From positions 20,505,389 through 20,569,388 of the forward strand of contig CM039193.1 in assembly GCA_008360975.2 (NCBI GenBank): 64,000 nucleotides of DNA. The letters are read 5' to 3'. Shown one piece after another: positions 1 to 13,281 of the stretch. Position numbers and translations under genes: made by a program. Under the pieces are notes generated by a model, which searched no databases, was not told the origin of the DNA, and saw nothing but the letters and a program-made list of their open reading frames with translations. The first letter of the stretch is position 1. Each line of letters begins with the position of its first letter. The DNA comes from Lichenostomus cassidix (Eukaryota > Chordata > Aves > Passeriformes > Meliphagidae).

Positions 1-3000
1 TATAAAACACTAGCTGATGCATACAAGCAATGGGAAAGAGCTGAAATGGCTTAAAAATCCAAACAGCCAGAAACCAGAGCAGGCCAAAGCCACAGAGCAG
101 CTCTGCAGAGCTCACCTGGCATGGACTTACAGTAATGTCTCTGGCCACATCCCCTCACACCATGCCAGCACTGTGTCCCTCTCCCAGCTCCAGCAGGCAC
201 CAACCAGTGCAAGATGGGACTAGTCTGGAGCAACTCTTCCAGATGGCAGCTGCCATCCTGATGCTTCTGCCCACTCATCTCCTTCTCTCTAGAGACCAGT
301 CTATCTGGCTAATGAATTTTAGAAAAACAAAATGGAAAAAGAAAAAAAAATATTTTATAGCTCTTTACCCCTTTTATTGACCACTCTGAAATGTGAGCCT
401 GAGAAGGAAGAAGGGATAGAAAACACAACGCATAAACCTCACTTCCTCAGGAAATCAGATTAAAAGCCACACCATCAACTACCAGGGAAGCTCAACAAGA
501 CAGGGAGCAGCTCATATAAATTATTCTTTTCTCTAAAAGGCAGCTGCCAGGGAGAGACAAAGGTGACTACTGAGGCTGAGCAGAAGTCCAAGAAATTGCA
601 GGGAGAACATATATTGATTATCAAAAATCAAGAATATATCTCTTTCTATATGCATACTAAAATTGCACATGTCCAGGTATGTTTGGAAAGGGCAGCCAGG
701 AGATTCCTTTGAAACCTCCCTGAACAAACAAAAAATGATCACTGTTTTAGACTTTGTAACAGCCAAATAGCACTAGACTAACCAGCCAACACTCCTGTGA
801 TTCTGTGGCTAAAACCACTGTGCTCCAGGAGAGAAACATACACATACTTTGTCTCCTAGTAACAAGGCAAGGTATCAGATGTGTCAAGCTGAGGGGAAAA
901 AAATAGTCTTTTATTCCAGAATAATAAATGGAAAAAAGCTGGCAAATGACTGGCTATTTATTATTACATGATCCTGCTGTAATCTTCTTGAAGCTTTTTA
1001 TCAGAATTGTGCATGTGCAAATAAATTAAGAGTTAATCCTATGGTTGGTGGTAGCTTTTAGATGACTGATAACATCTTATTGGAAGAACAGATATAAAAT
1101 TAAAAAAAAAAACCAAACCACCAAAAACCCAAAACAAAACCAGAAAGGGGACATTTTGAAGGACAAACCATAATTTCAAATCATGTACCCAGCAAAATGG
1201 GGAATAAGTTGATATCTATTGTTTGTTTACCCTGTATTTTATGCTCTAAAAACTACATTCAACTGCCAATGAAACAAATGAAAAGTCAGCTTGCCTAACT
1301 GCAACACTGATATCTGAAGTCTGAAGACACTTGTGTTGCTCACACTGTAAGTAGTTGCATGCACCAAAAATAAATTTTAAAAAATTAAGAAGATACAACG
1401 AATCACTCAAGCCACAGCAGAGCAAGCAAAAGAGCCTTGTTTTTCTGAATGGTGTAATAGCTTTTAAAAAACCCACAAAAAGATGTACAATTACTAATCT
1501 GTCTAAGAGCTGCACAAGTGCACCATGTTATCTGGTCCCCAAATAACACCACTAAAGGTGAAATGGTACACCAGCCCATGGAAATTGAGATTTACAGAGG
1601 TACCTGTTACATCTGGGGACATTCTGTGGTTTGCAATATATATTTTTACAATTTTCTCTTGTGCAGAGCTGACTGGTTAGGCAGACAGAAGACTCGGGGT
1701 ACTTTTGTGAGCCGCACAGGTTTGCCCCATATTTCAACCAAGTCCAAACCACCTGAAAACAAACTGAAGTGATTTTTTAAAAGATGACTTTTCACAATTC
1801 TCCTTAAGTTTTCAACCTTTTAAATCCCATCTCGGCTAACATCCAGAATTTCCTTCTCATATAGCAGCAGAAAAACTCCTTGTATGCACTAATAAGGCAC
1901 ATAGATGCTACCCAACAGACTACAGCTGCTTTAAAATGTCAGTAAAAAAAAGCTATATGAAACAGTGTCCATCAATTATTATTTCCCTCTGCATGTGCAA
2001 TCAATACAAGGACACTGCAACTTTAAAGCTTGATCATTTCAATCCATTTGGAGTTACCTTAGAGGCATTAAGACAGCGAGGGGGGTTTATCACTGCTCTG
2101 TTGCAAGAGAAACTTTTGAAAACCAAATAACTTTTGAAAAATGGAAGTAGCTCTGCTGTCAGTCACCTCTGCTACCAAAATATATTCGTTTAAAAACTCA
2201 GCATCTTTTGCTTTTTTAGGGTTAAACAAATTAAACAGAAATTTTTGCCTGGTCATACAATTTCTGAAATTTATTTTAGAAACTCCCCATTAATACCTGC
2301 AGTAAAAACAAAGAGAGAGGTTTAAATTGTTAGCGTGGTATAACTGGTGACAAAAGAAGGTTAAGCACTGAAATAACTTCAGCTACTTAAATTGGGTAAT
2401 TTTTCTACTAAAACAGCAAAAAAATATTCCTCAATAAAGCAAGATTAATGGGTCTCTAGAGACCTTTGATCCAGCCATTTCATACCACATGTTCAGTAAG
2501 TGTATTAAATTTCACTGTACTAATAATAGGTTACAATTACTATTATCATCATCAACAACAGACAGGCAGTGCTAACCATTCAAGCACAAACACTTCTGCA
2601 TTTCAATCTCAGGCCACGTGTCCCAAGAGTGTTCTGCGCTGGAACCACACCAGGAGAAAACCCAGAACCAAGCCAGCGTGAAGTGGGGAACAGAGGGAGC
2701 TGGAAGTTCAACTCAGTCAGAAACAACTATGAAAGGCGTGAAGTGCCTTTTTCCACTTTCATTTTATTTTCGTAGTCAGAAAATGTTTTGAAAGTAGAAC
2801 CTATTTGTATGAAGTCACTGATGGGAGCTATATATTTCTTCTAAAACATTTAGAAATGAGGACAAAAACTGGAAGGCTGGAACCATAAACTATGATATAC
2901 ACATTTACTCACAGTTGGCTTTGCAATTTCCAGTTTGGTTTTTATCAGGACAAAACCTCATGGTCTCCTTTCCCTCAGTTTCCAATGAACTTCATTATTA

Positions 3001-3742
3001 AAACACAGGGTTTTGAGTAGACCATGACTTCACCCAAAAAACAAAGATGGTCTTTGTGCAAGGGGAACCACAGTTGTGTGCTCAGAATGGTGCATAACAC
3101 CACGCAGCTTTAGCAAGAGCATGAGCCAGGCTAATTATTTTTAATTTTTTTATGTAATTCCTTATTTTTAATATATGTATATATGCATCCATACATTATA
3201 CATATAGATGTACACATATACACCTTGACAACCATTCCCTTTTATAACTTAAAAAGATGTAGTTTGCTGGTGTTACAGTAATTGTTCATTATTAATTTCA
3301 TGTATTATCTCTTTCAGAAAAATGTGAACACAAATCTATTTGCAAATATCATTGAACAATTTTCTGCCATAGCAGACAGCGCACAAGAGCAGCATACTGT
3401 GCTCAGGTCCATGACATTCTGAAGTCATCAGTGAGGAGAATGAATCTCTGCAATTAGCTGAATACATGTGTACGTATAATGTAGGCAACCTGCCATCTGC
3501 ATTTCCAGGGATTTCACAGCTTTTTTTGGAAGCTTGGGGATGTGGAACACCAGAGCTTGCTCTTGATGAGAGCACTTTGATAGCAGTCTTCTGGACCAGT
3601 GGCTAGTTTTAATTTTATTATTCCTACAAAGGCACCCAACAATCCCAAAGGAAAGCAGAGCCCCTAAGATAGGCACTGTGCAAATATTTACTAAAACCAG
3701 GCTTTGTTCACAGTTCCAACAAAGAATGCTTGAAAATGAAAG

Positions 3743-3773
<31 letters not shown>

Positions 3774-4698
3774 GGAAGCGTTGCCAAGGTTTCACAGCGG
3801 GAACAGAACGGTAGCATGCACTCCTGGCCAGTCTCCTACCTGGCTCCTGGGACAGGGCTAACTCCCTTCGGCACCAGTCAGTGAGCTTAGAGTATTGTTT
3901 CAAACAAAAATAAGTAAATAGGAGCCTTTCTTTTCCCACTCCACAAAGTAAATAACTGAAGTACATGTATTCTTGGTGCACACAACTCCTCCACATGGGA
4001 GAGACAGGGGAATTCTTTTGGGAATCCCCTACTGAAACACTGGCAGAACATCACTGGCACTACAGAAAGCGAGATCTGTACATTAGTCACAGCCCAATGC
4101 AAACAGAATGTGCCATTCTGCAGGAAAAAAAAGAAAGTGAAGAAGCACACAGAGACTGACACCATGCAGAGAAGTTAGTATCATAATAGCATTTCACACA
4201 AGAACTAGCAAAAAGAATTCCATATGGATTCAGTTGCACTGAGCAGTAAGTGTATATGAAAGAAATCAGATTTAAATCAGTTCTTCCAAGCTAAACCTCA
4301 AGTTTTTCAAAGAATGTACTTCCTCTTCAAGCCACACTGAAGCAGGGTCATCCCACCACTGTCATACAAGGTTTAACAGATTAAAGTTTTTGTTTTCCAC
4401 AAGTAGAAGAGCTTTGGATTGATTTTCACAAGTCCATTAAAAATTGTTTTTTAAAGACATCTGTTAGCACATGGAAAGAGGCAGGTGTAGTCATATAGGG
4501 ACTTATATCAAAGTAACATTATCCAGAACAGACACCATATTTCTGTAAGGATCTATAATGTAAATACGGGATGCCCAAACCAAGGGCCAATTCCCATCCA
4601 AATTCCATAGTACATCAGTCTTAGCCAAAGAAATTGGAAGATTTCATTGAATTATCATCTGTTTTTCATTACTAAAGGTGACAGAACCCTGCAATCAA
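1..4698. other. Non-coding stretch, no gene seen
   Basis: AT-rich sequence with many stops in all frames and no recognisable exon, splice pair or repeat family apart from the poly-A run listed separately. Short open frames here are no longer than about 130 codons and look like no known protein. If the CpG island near 33 kb is the FGD4 promoter, this is FGD4 intron 1 (inference). Confidence 0.6.
3750..3773. repeat. Poly-A run (A24)
   Basis: An uninterrupted run of 24 A. No processed gene copy is recognisable upstream and no flanking duplication was found, so it is called a simple repeat and not a retrocopy tail. Confidence 0.95.
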
Positions 4699-5325
4699 AT
4701 CATAGGATTGTTAAGGCTGGAAAAGACCTGGAAGATCATCAAGTCCAACCGCCAACCCAACACCACCATGTTCACCATTAAACCATATCTTCAAGTGCCC
4801 CATCAGCATTTTTTGAACACCTTCAGGGATGGTGACTCCACCACTGCCCTGGGCAGCCTGTCCAATGCTTCATTTTCAATGAAGAACTTTTTCCCTGATA
4901 TCCAATCTAAATCTTCCCTGGTGAAGTGGTGGAGAAGTGGTTGTCCTGTTTCCTGGGAGCAGATCCTGACCCCCCTCTGACTGCTCCCCCCTGTCAGGGA
5001 GTTGTGGAGAGATACTAAGTCTTCCCAGAGCCTCCACTTTTCCAGGCTGAGCCCCCAAGCTTCCTCACCCACTCCTGATGCTCCAGACTCTTTCCCCAGT
5101 CCTGTTCTCTTTCCTGGCACACTCTGGCCCCTCAAGGTCTTTCTTATCATGAGGGGCCCAAAAGTGAACCCAGGATTCAAAGCACAGCCTCACCAGTGCC
5201 CAGTACAGGGCAAAAAAGGAGACTTCCCCTCCGCACTTCTTTTGGACTCCATACAGCATCTCCCTCTGGGGCAGGCACAATGCTACACTGCTTTCCTCTA
5301 CTTAAACATCCAACTGGACTGCCAG
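4699..5325 (-). mobile_element. CR1 LINE, 3'-end fragment
   Basis: On the plus strand the piece opens with a CR1-type end (aatcatagg...) followed by ggctggaaaagacctggaagatcatcaa-like sequence. It continues through the usual CR1 tail landmarks: a cttcagggatggtgactcc block, gggcagcctgtccaatgc, and further in ctcaaggtctttcttatcatgag and cccaaaagtgaacccaggattc. This is the reverse complement of a CR1 3' end, so the element lies on the minus strand and is 5'-truncated. The reverse transcriptase frame is broken. The right boundary is approximate. The sequence differs from the other CR1 copies here, suggesting a different or older subfamily. Confidence 0.9.
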
Positions 5326-7039
5326 AGGTCTTCTTTCTCTTACTTTGTTTTTAAATTAATTCAGAAACACCAAAAATGGTGTTAAGACAAATTACTCTGC
5401 AGAAATTTGCACAGTAACAAAGAGCTTGTGATTATATCAGCAATTTTCACAGGGGCTATTGCTCTACTTCTGATTTATGGAAAAAGCTTTAACATTCAAA
5501 GCTTTATTCTGCAGCTTTTGAAATTAACTGTACATATGTATGCTTCCGTGAAAAACAAAGCAGAAGTCTTTTGGTTTAATTTTCTCTTTCAATTTATCCT
5601 TTGCTGCAAAGAAAAAGGTTACAATTCACTCAATTTCTCACTTCCCTACCAGGCCTAAGAGGTACAAATGCCCTAGTTTCCTCGCCAGGAACCAGCACAC
5701 TTGGCTGACATGGCATCTCGCCACATACCAAGGGAAAAGTTAAAGCGGTACAGATACAAATTAAAAAAAAAAAAAAAAAAAAATCCTTCTAATTTCAGTA
5801 TTGCATTGGTCAAAAATCAGTGCCTGTATAAAGATCTGCAAAATTAAAATCAACTGAAGCCTGTAGCTTTTAGGGCCCTCATCTTGGATTTTGGAATGGA
5901 TTTTGGAACAAAAGGTGTTTTTAAAAAACTCAAAAAACACCCAAAGTACTTCATGAAGTAACATTTCCATTCTCATGAAACAATAGCTCAATTACAGACA
6001 TTCAAACATCTCCCAGTTGAGATTTTGCAGGTTTTTGCCGAAGAGACCCAGACAAAGAACTAAACATCAAGAGACATTTCTTTGAATTTTGCCAGCTGCT
6101 GTTTTGGGCGCTGGGCACACCAATTCAGAGCATTGCTCTGTGACCAGAGCCTGGCCTGAGCTGCTCTAGACCCAGAACAAGCTCTGTACCCGCACAAGTA
6201 GGATTTACTTTTGTCCTTTGATTTTTAAAATAGCCATGAAACCCCACCCTGGCTTGAGGAACAAGGTTACAAAGCACTTGTTTTGCACTAACTTGCCTAT
6301 TTCATGGCACCCCGGACTTCCAGTTTGAATGTTATTTTTTTAAGCACAGCCTCTCACATGGATTTAAATGTTTGGCACAAGACAGTCAGAAGAGCTCTTC
6401 GTTGTAGCTTCCTGCCAAGAGGTTTGGATCTGGGCTAGTTATCATTTGTTCCCTCCATACTAATGACACGCTTTAGACAAAGATTTGGCAATGCACTCTT
6501 GGCTCAAAAATTCCCACATTTTCTCAAGGAAATGCCCTTCCATATTGTTAAATAAACACAAAAAATTACGATTTCTGTATGAAAAAGGTGGAAAACTACC
6601 ACACTGGTTAGGAAACCAAGCCAAACTTTGACCTGTTGGACTACAGGAAAAAAAGCAGGGCACAAGTGTAGCTAGAAAGGGCAGAACACCACTTTCAAGA
6701 AATCCCCAAGTTTCCCACAGTAAGAAAATGTGTGGAAATGGAGTCAAATTGCCCATGCCCTCAGTTAATGCCAATAGCACTAAAAGACAGCCTCACTGAA
6801 CAGCCCTGTGACTGGTGTCCCACTCCACTCTTCCCTGACCTGTAAAACACAATTTTTCAAACAAGTAATTTCAGGTTCATATTAAGGTAAATATTTTGTT
6901 GTCCTTGGAACATTACAGCCTTCTACCTGCCCTCAAGAGCTGTTCAGATCATCTTTAATCCAAAAGAAAATAATTTTTATGCCTCTTTCGCCCCCTTCAG
7001 TAGTACACCTTGAGAAGACTCTGGATCTTTTTTTTTTTA
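5326..7039. other. Non-coding stretch, no gene seen
   Basis: Unique-looking AT-rich sequence with one poly-A run (5763-5783). No exon or recognised repeat was found. Confidence 0.6.
5763..5783. repeat. Poly-A run (A21)
   Basis: Uninterrupted run of 21 A, with no sign of an attached retrocopy. Confidence 0.95.
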
Positions 7040-7044
7040 GTGAA

Positions 7045-7676
7045 TGTCTTGGGGTGATTTTATGATAATCCTGTATCCCCTATCATCTGCTTTATGCCCA
7101 GAAATGGGTCCTGTAACTTTACACTGGGTTCAGGAGCTGAGAGAACCCTGGTCCAGTTCTTATTCCCCCAGGTTTCTCAGCCTTGAAAGGTGGGGGGAGC
7201 AGCATTCCTGCTTCCAGCTGCTGCTAGCTATCCTGCTTGGGCTGTTAGCTAACGATAAGCTTTTCCTGGGACTGCAAGAGCAATCCTCGCCTTCTTCTTC
7301 TGCTTTTCTTCTGGAATTGTTTCGGCTCAGCTTCGGTCCGAGAAACCAGACCATCAGTTGAGAGCCACACACTGTGGATGGTGGGGGGAGGTTGTGGGAA
7401 CACCACATCCTAGGGGCTCCAATCCTGGAGAAGCCAAGCCAGCTAAAGAACTGTAAATCCACCAGCTGTCTTCACAGGTTCAATACCTAATAGTTCCTTT
7501 TTCCCATTTCCCTGTGCCCCGTGGGCATTTTGTTTGTTTTGTGAAATAAACAGGTTTTTTCACTTTCAGCCAAGAAATTCCTTTCATGTGGTGGGGAGGG
7601 AGTGCTGAAATCATTTTTCTGGGGGAGGCATTCATTTCAGGGTGCTTCCTCCTAAACTTGTCTCTAACCTGGGACA
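7045..7676 (+). mobile_element. Solo LTR of an endogenous retrovirus, 5-bp TSD
   Basis: The 632-bp element starts TGTCTTGG and ends GGGACA (TG...CA ends). It is flanked by a perfect 5-bp duplication, GTGAA, at 7040-7044 and 7677-7681. An AATAAA signal lies near the 3' end (about 7545), which sets plus orientation. No gag, pol or env sequence is attached, so it is a solo LTR left by LTR-LTR recombination. The sequence resembles a family I associate with songbird genomes. A 5-bp duplication is typical of ERVL-type integration. Open frames inside it (both strands) are incidental. Confidence 0.9.
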
Positions 7677-7681
7677 GTGAA

Positions 7682-8964
7682 ACAAGTTGATTTTAAGAAG
7701 GACAACTTTCTGGACACTTGCAGTAAACCTTGCACAGTGGACAGAGCCCCAGGATTGCTGGGACTGTTTCTGCAAACACACCACGACACAGTTCCTCCAG
7801 AGTCCCACAGGCACCCAGGAACTGCATCTGAGGCAGCAATAATCTGCTGTCACTTGCTAAGCTGAGCTTCAACAGATGTTTAAACAGGACTGAGGTTTAT
7901 CATCAATAAATCTGTCATGCTCACTTAGCTTTGCCTCTAATTAGGGATGCATAAACCCTCCTGTGTTTAATTTCAAATCTTTTTTGAACATGGTTTAAAA
8001 GCTCAGTATGTCTCAGTTACTGCTTTATGGTTTTGGTCTTTTATGGGGTTTTGAGACAAAACTCAAGTGGAACAGAAGAGTTGACCATGAACATTATAAG
8101 AAAAGTTGTGAAAAAAGACTGAAAATAAAAAAGAAAGGATTTGGGGAACAAATTGTAAGGGAAGAGGGAGGGCAGCAACGAACATGACAAATGCATACCA
8201 TGGCCTGTAAACCATTTCATCTCAGCTTGGCTTTTGTGCCATCAGATATGGAATTTGTCCATTTTAATATATCACCCAGGTATGAGAGCTGGGATAGGTA
8301 AAAGGGGAACTAGGGTGAAGATGTGGGGTTATCTTGTGCACAAGATAAACAACAAAGGGAAACTCAGATTTAAACTCCAAAGGGTACTGACTGTCGATTT
8401 CAATTTTGTCAACCCTCCAAACACAAACTTTGATGTCCCTCCAGATATTTAAAAGCTTTCCATGCTCCATTTAGGAATGTCTACCTCTCTCCTAAAGGGA
8501 AGTATCCTGACAGTCTTATCTTGTAGCATCTCATCCAGACAGATCACGGAGGTTTACAAGTGCCTCTTCTTCACTGTATTTCCAAACTGATCCCAGACTG
8601 ACTCTTTGACTGAATTAGACAACATCTGAACACCTGCATGGGCTAAAGACAACATATATCACATGAAAAATGTGGAAGTGTAGACTAGCAAAAGGTAGCA
8701 AAAGTAGGCTTAAATAAAATATTGTTCCTTTGCAACGAACACTACAAATCTGGACCTTAGCTGAGAGAATTGGCAGGCTGACAGACAATGCTGCTACCTA
8801 TGCATGCCTTCCTTCAGCTCCAGTGACCCTTAATCCCGCTCTGAGAAGTGGCTCTCCAGAAGACACAGTTTTTTACTGCTCTGGGCTGTTCTCAGGGGCA
8901 CCCTGCATCTGCGTGTGCCCTGTCTTTCCCCCTCCTTTTCTTTTCCCCCCACAATCAATTAGAA
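7682..8964. other. Non-coding stretch, no gene seen
   Basis: AT-rich unique sequence between the LTR and a CR1 fragment; no exon, RNA gene or repeat recognised. Confidence 0.6.
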
Positions 8965-9205
8965 AGAATCATAGAATCACAGACTGGTTTGGATTGGAAG
9001 GGGTCTTAAAGCCAATCTCATTCCAATCCAAATGGTGTCCCATGGGCAGGGACACCTTCCACTATCCCAGATTCCTCCAAGCCAAATCCAACCTGGCCTC
9101 GGGCACTTCCAGGGATGGGGCAGCCACAGCTTCTCTGGGCAACCTGTGCCAGGGCCTCATTACCTAGTCAAGAATTTCTTCCTAATGTCTAATGTACTCA
9201 CTTCC
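8965..9205 (-). mobile_element. CR1 LINE, short 3'-end fragment
   Basis: On the plus strand it begins agaatcatagaatcacagac, the reverse complement of the CR1 terminal octamer repeats. It continues with ggattggaaggggtctt, cccatgggcagggacacc, agggatggggcagccacagc, and ttctctgggcaacctgtgcc. It is a 5'-truncated copy in minus orientation, about 240 bp. The left end is sharp and the right end fades near 9205. Confidence 0.95.
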
Positions 9206-11107
9206 AGCAAAAGAGTAAAGAAGCCTATCACCAGGCCAGGTTAATATAAATAGGCAATTCTCCAAGCCTTCTCTGTATTCTTTTCAACTTATGGAAGTGC
9301 AGGAAGAAAGGAAAAAAACAAAAGGCAGTGAAGTCTACAGGGTGGGCCATGTCCCAAAAATTTGTAGCTCCCTAAAATTAGCATTTGTGGACAAGCAACC
9401 CAATCCTTCCAACTGTGCAGACTGATCTAAATTCCTGAACAAGGCCCTACTAATGAAAAGGATCCATCCACAATTTTCCCAATGCTAGGACACATTTAAA
9501 GCACAGGTGGACTTGCCAACAAATAAACTGCAATGTCACTGACTGATCATGGATTTTATCAGGGTAACTCTGCTGTTATATGAAGAACATACATAGATCC
9601 ATGAGATACACACACTTCTAGGAATAACTAAGTTGATGATTCCCAGGCAAGAAGTATTACGCCACTTCTGTTCTGCAGATTTTTTTGGCCATTACTTGTT
9701 GCCCACAGATAGAGTAGTAGGTTATCTTGCATTACAATAGACATAGTAAACTGGATTTTTCAGAGGTTGTTGCTTTTCTTAAAATTAATTTTTACTAAAA
9801 AAATAAACCAAACAAAAATACTGGCATTGAAGTTGAGATTTCAAAATTTACCCATAACACTCTAATTTCTTCAGACTTTACTGTTCATCAGAAAAGGTCA
9901 TTCCAAAGAGCAAAACACAGCACTGCATGCTCAGGATTGTAAAGATATCCCACAGCTTGCAATCTCCCAGCTCCAGCTGTGAAGTCACAGCCAGGGCACA
10001 TCTCGTGTTTCCCTGGCTGGTGGGTTTGCAGAGACCCCCATGTGCACTGCCACTACACCCTTGCTTGCACTTTGGATGCTGAGTATGTCTAAGTGCAAAG
10101 CATTTCAGGGAATTACATCAGATGCCATCATTTGGCATTTCCCAATCATCCAAAAAAACCCAAACAATTAAGATACAGCCAGATTTAGGTTTTCTATTGG
10201 GAGAAGAAACAGAGTTCATGTGCTAGCTATTTCAACAGCATTATTTCAAAGACAGTATCAATAAAATGTTAGATTAATCATACATCTTTTGATTAAAAAC
10301 ATCGGTGAGGCACATTACCTCCAAAATAGTGGTATAATTAATCTTACTGCTCAGGCACAGTACTTTAGGAATAGGTTCAGCAGAGGGTAAAGAAAGAGAC
10401 ATGAAGAGAACAAAAAACTAACAAATGCAACAAATTATTTGGTAGGAAATTGATTATTTAATATAAAATTATGCCTTTTACTCGCAAACCTGCCACTGAC
10501 ACTTTTCACACATCTATACGCTTCCTAAATACGACACAGTTTGAACTGGAACAGCTAAACAGGATCCATCTCTAATTCATGCTCTCTGGGCAGGAGTTGC
10601 TTCTTAAGATGAACAACAGTGACAAACTGATACAGGAGTACAAAAGTATTGCTGAGGTAGATCAGGTACAGTCATGGAGCTGTGGAGGTCATCCAAAAAA
10701 TCACCCAGAGTCTTTTACAATATATTATTTTATTACCTTAAGAAATATTGCTACAGCAAAAATTTCCAGCTCATTTTCCTCCTGTTTTCTATACTCACCA
10801 CAATACACACAAAAGACCTGTGGTAACATTGGGTATTAACCCACTGCCTTATCACACCATGGATCTACAGGGAGTTCAGTTCCACATTAGGGATGTATTC
10901 AAGAACATTTTGTTTTGACAAAGCTGAGTCTACACTATTTACATATTTGTAATTGCTGCCAATACTGTGGTAAAGCCTGCAAAGGCACCAGGGCTCCACC
11001 ACACAAATTGAACTCAAAACCACCCCGCTTCTGATGAGTTTAACAGAGTAAGGACACGCCCTTCTGAGGGTCTTTGCACCCACCACTAACCTCTCATTAA
11101 ACAAGAG
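9206..11107. other. Non-coding stretch, no gene seen
   Basis: AT-rich unique-looking sequence. No splice-supported exon, repeat family or RNA gene was recognised. Confidence 0.6.
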
Positions 11108-11240
11108 TATAAAATCATGGAAGGGTCCTCAAGGCTTATCTCATCCCACCCCCTGCCATGGGCTGGGACACCTTCCACCAGACCAGGCTGCTCCAAGCCC
11201 CATCCAACTTGGCCTCGAACAATCCCAGGGACAGGGAGTA
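11108..11240 (-). mobile_element. CR1 LINE, eroded 3'-end fragment
   Basis: The plus strand shows aaatcatggaagggtcct, then ccaccccctgccatgggctgggacacc, the 'ctgctccaagccccatccaa' block and ttggcctcgaacaatcccagggacag. These are diverged landmarks of a reverse-complemented CR1 3' end. The terminal octamer is lost, so the copy is older than the one at 8965. Confidence 0.85.
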
Positions 11241-11400
11241 TCATTTGTAGCAACAGTTCACCAGAAGGTGAGAGTGACTGTGGTTTTATTTGTTGCACAG
11301 TTTTGTACAAAGCCTTTATTAAAAAGTCTCCTCTCATTTATTTTTTTCATATGAGACGTGTGAAAAGCCCAAGCAAAACATATAAATATTCCTGATCCTC

Positions 11401-11472
11401 AAATTTTACCGTATGTACCATATGAAATTTTACCATATGTACCATATGAAATTTTACCATAAGTACCATATG
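11401..11472. repeat. Tandem repeat, 24-bp unit x 3
   Basis: Three consecutive 24-bp units of the form aaattttaccRTAWGTaccatatg, covering exactly 72 bp. The copies differ at only two positions. It is a minisatellite-like array with an internal catatg palindrome in each unit. No coding role is visible. Confidence 0.95.
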
Positions 11473-12383
11473 AAAATATTTTGGAAATAAAATGCTCTGA
11501 ATTTTTTTTTAAATCAGCACAGGAATACAGAATTTTTCGTGCAGAACCAGTCATGTTTTCATCCTTAAGCATCAAGTGTCATCTGGTGGATTGACACAGA
11601 ACTGCACCAAAGAACCTCCCAGAAAAAAGTTTACTAGGAAAGAAAAAATAAATTAACTAAACAGAGACAATATTTACATATGGCCTCAGAGATGCAAAAA
11701 ACAGAAGCCCAAACATCTGCTAGGTGCAGCTATTTAGAAGAGGATCAGCCATAAGATTCTTATAAGACATACAGGGATTTGGTGGACTTACCTCACTGAA
11801 ATTCAGGAAATGCAATTTTTTTTTTAACTTACTGTCAGAAAGCTACTAAAAAGCTGTACGTCTTCAACAAAGACATCAAAAAAATCTCAGTCAAATATTT
11901 ATTCAGTTTTTTAATCTAATGTGAGCTCCAAAAGTAACAACCTGAATCTGGAACTGGGGCTCTAAAGGAAAACAATCACCTTGGGTGAAATGTCAAGCTG
12001 TTTTCCCTCATGAAGGAAAAAAAAAAGGAATAAATGATCAGGCCAACAAGGACACTGCAAATTTTTAAATAAAAAAGCAAACATTAAACTAGAGACCAAA
12101 CTTCCTATTTCTTTCTGTGCCTTTGAAACACACATCCTCAGCTCCTCTCTCAACAAACTTTAATAAGCACTGACATAATGATTTTAAAAAACAGACAGCT
12201 CCTTTCTTATCACTAAAGAGATTAAGAGACTGAGCCAAGAAGAAAAAGAGAGATTTCAAGAAACTCCTACTAATGAAGGCCCTGAAGAAAAATAATAATA
12301 AAAATTTAAAAACAAACCAAAGCAAACAAACAAAAAACAAAGAAAATGAAAACAACCAGAGAAAAAATGGAGCCTTTGCCAGG
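11473..12383. other. Non-coding stretch, no gene seen
   Basis: AT-rich sequence with short A-rich runs, ending in an A/C-rich patch around 12300-12365. Nothing else is recognisable. Confidence 0.6.
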
Positions 12384-12387
12384 ATCA

Positions 12388-12909
12388 TGTCCTAGGTTGC
12401 AATATAGATGTAGTTAAGTATTCTATTACCACCAGCTGTGGGCCGTTAGCTGCCATCACCTGCTAATGACCCACTCCGGATGACAGGCAATGAGCCATCA
12501 GTTAGCTGTTACCAGCTGCTAACGACCCACCCCGCATGACAGGCAATGGGCCATCAGGGACCCACCGTGTGACTCATGGACTTATCTCATCCCATTGTGG
12601 GATGCTCTACCCAGGAGGGAGGAACCAGGTGTTCCCACGTAGATATAACCTGGCCTTGGAACTGCCTGAGCTAGCCCTGTCTACTGGGTTCCCAGAGGAC
12701 CAGAGCTACTACTGGATCTTCAGCTAGAGACTAGACCTTCACAAGATCACCGCTTCAACTGGACTACTTCAGTTAGACTGCTACTACCACCCTAACAGGG
12801 TGTTAGGTTGTATCTGACTTTGTCAGTGCTTTTCCTTGTATTATTTCGCTTATTTTTAATTTCAATCTTGACTTGTGATCTCCCACTGGTTTGTTTTCAA
12901 ACCAACACA
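12388..12909 (+). mobile_element. Solo LTR, 4-bp TSD
   Basis: The 522-bp element starts TGTCCTAGG and ends AACACA. It is flanked by ATCA on both sides (12384-12387 and 12910-12913). Within it are two diverged copies of a block (ctgctaatgacccactccgg / ctgctaacgacccaccccgc), a TATA-like agatataacc near 12640, and a T-rich 3' third. I recognise this as a passerine LTR type. No internal retroviral sequence is attached. A 4-bp duplication points to an ERV1-like integrase, although a longer site with mutations cannot be excluded. Confidence 0.85.
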
Positions 12910-12913
12910 ATCA

Positions 12914-13281
12914 CCACGAGGATATTATTTTCTATCAGTTTTAATGCTTCAGTTTGAAAAGTAATCCCCCCTCCAATAAATGTATTACTCTGAAGACATT
13001 GATTTTGAAATATATTTAGCAATCTTGATAAGCAAACCATGGGGCACATACCTTCAGGAAACACTCCAATTTATAGGAAGAAGACAAGTGTTGATCAACT
13101 TACAAAGCAGAAAAATCAGCAGCATCTTCCTGGCCTTCCACACAACTTCCTTACTTACTGTGGCAGCTCATGGCTACTGATGGCATTAAAGCAAGATCTA
13201 AGTGTTTGAAATAACAGCAAAAGCCAATTGGCAGAGAAGGCAGCCCAGCCTCCACAGCATGGCTCTGTTTGTCAAGGTCCT
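12914..13281. other. Short non-coding spacer
   Basis: Unique sequence between an LTR and a CR1 copy; nothing recognised. Confidence 0.6.

Noticed and set aside
3750..3773. Poly-A tail of a processed pseudogene
   Set aside because: No gene-like sequence precedes it on either strand and no flanking duplication was seen.
4678..5385. Open frames of 100-127 codons on both strands
   Set aside because: Inside a degraded CR1 fragment; the fragment explains them.
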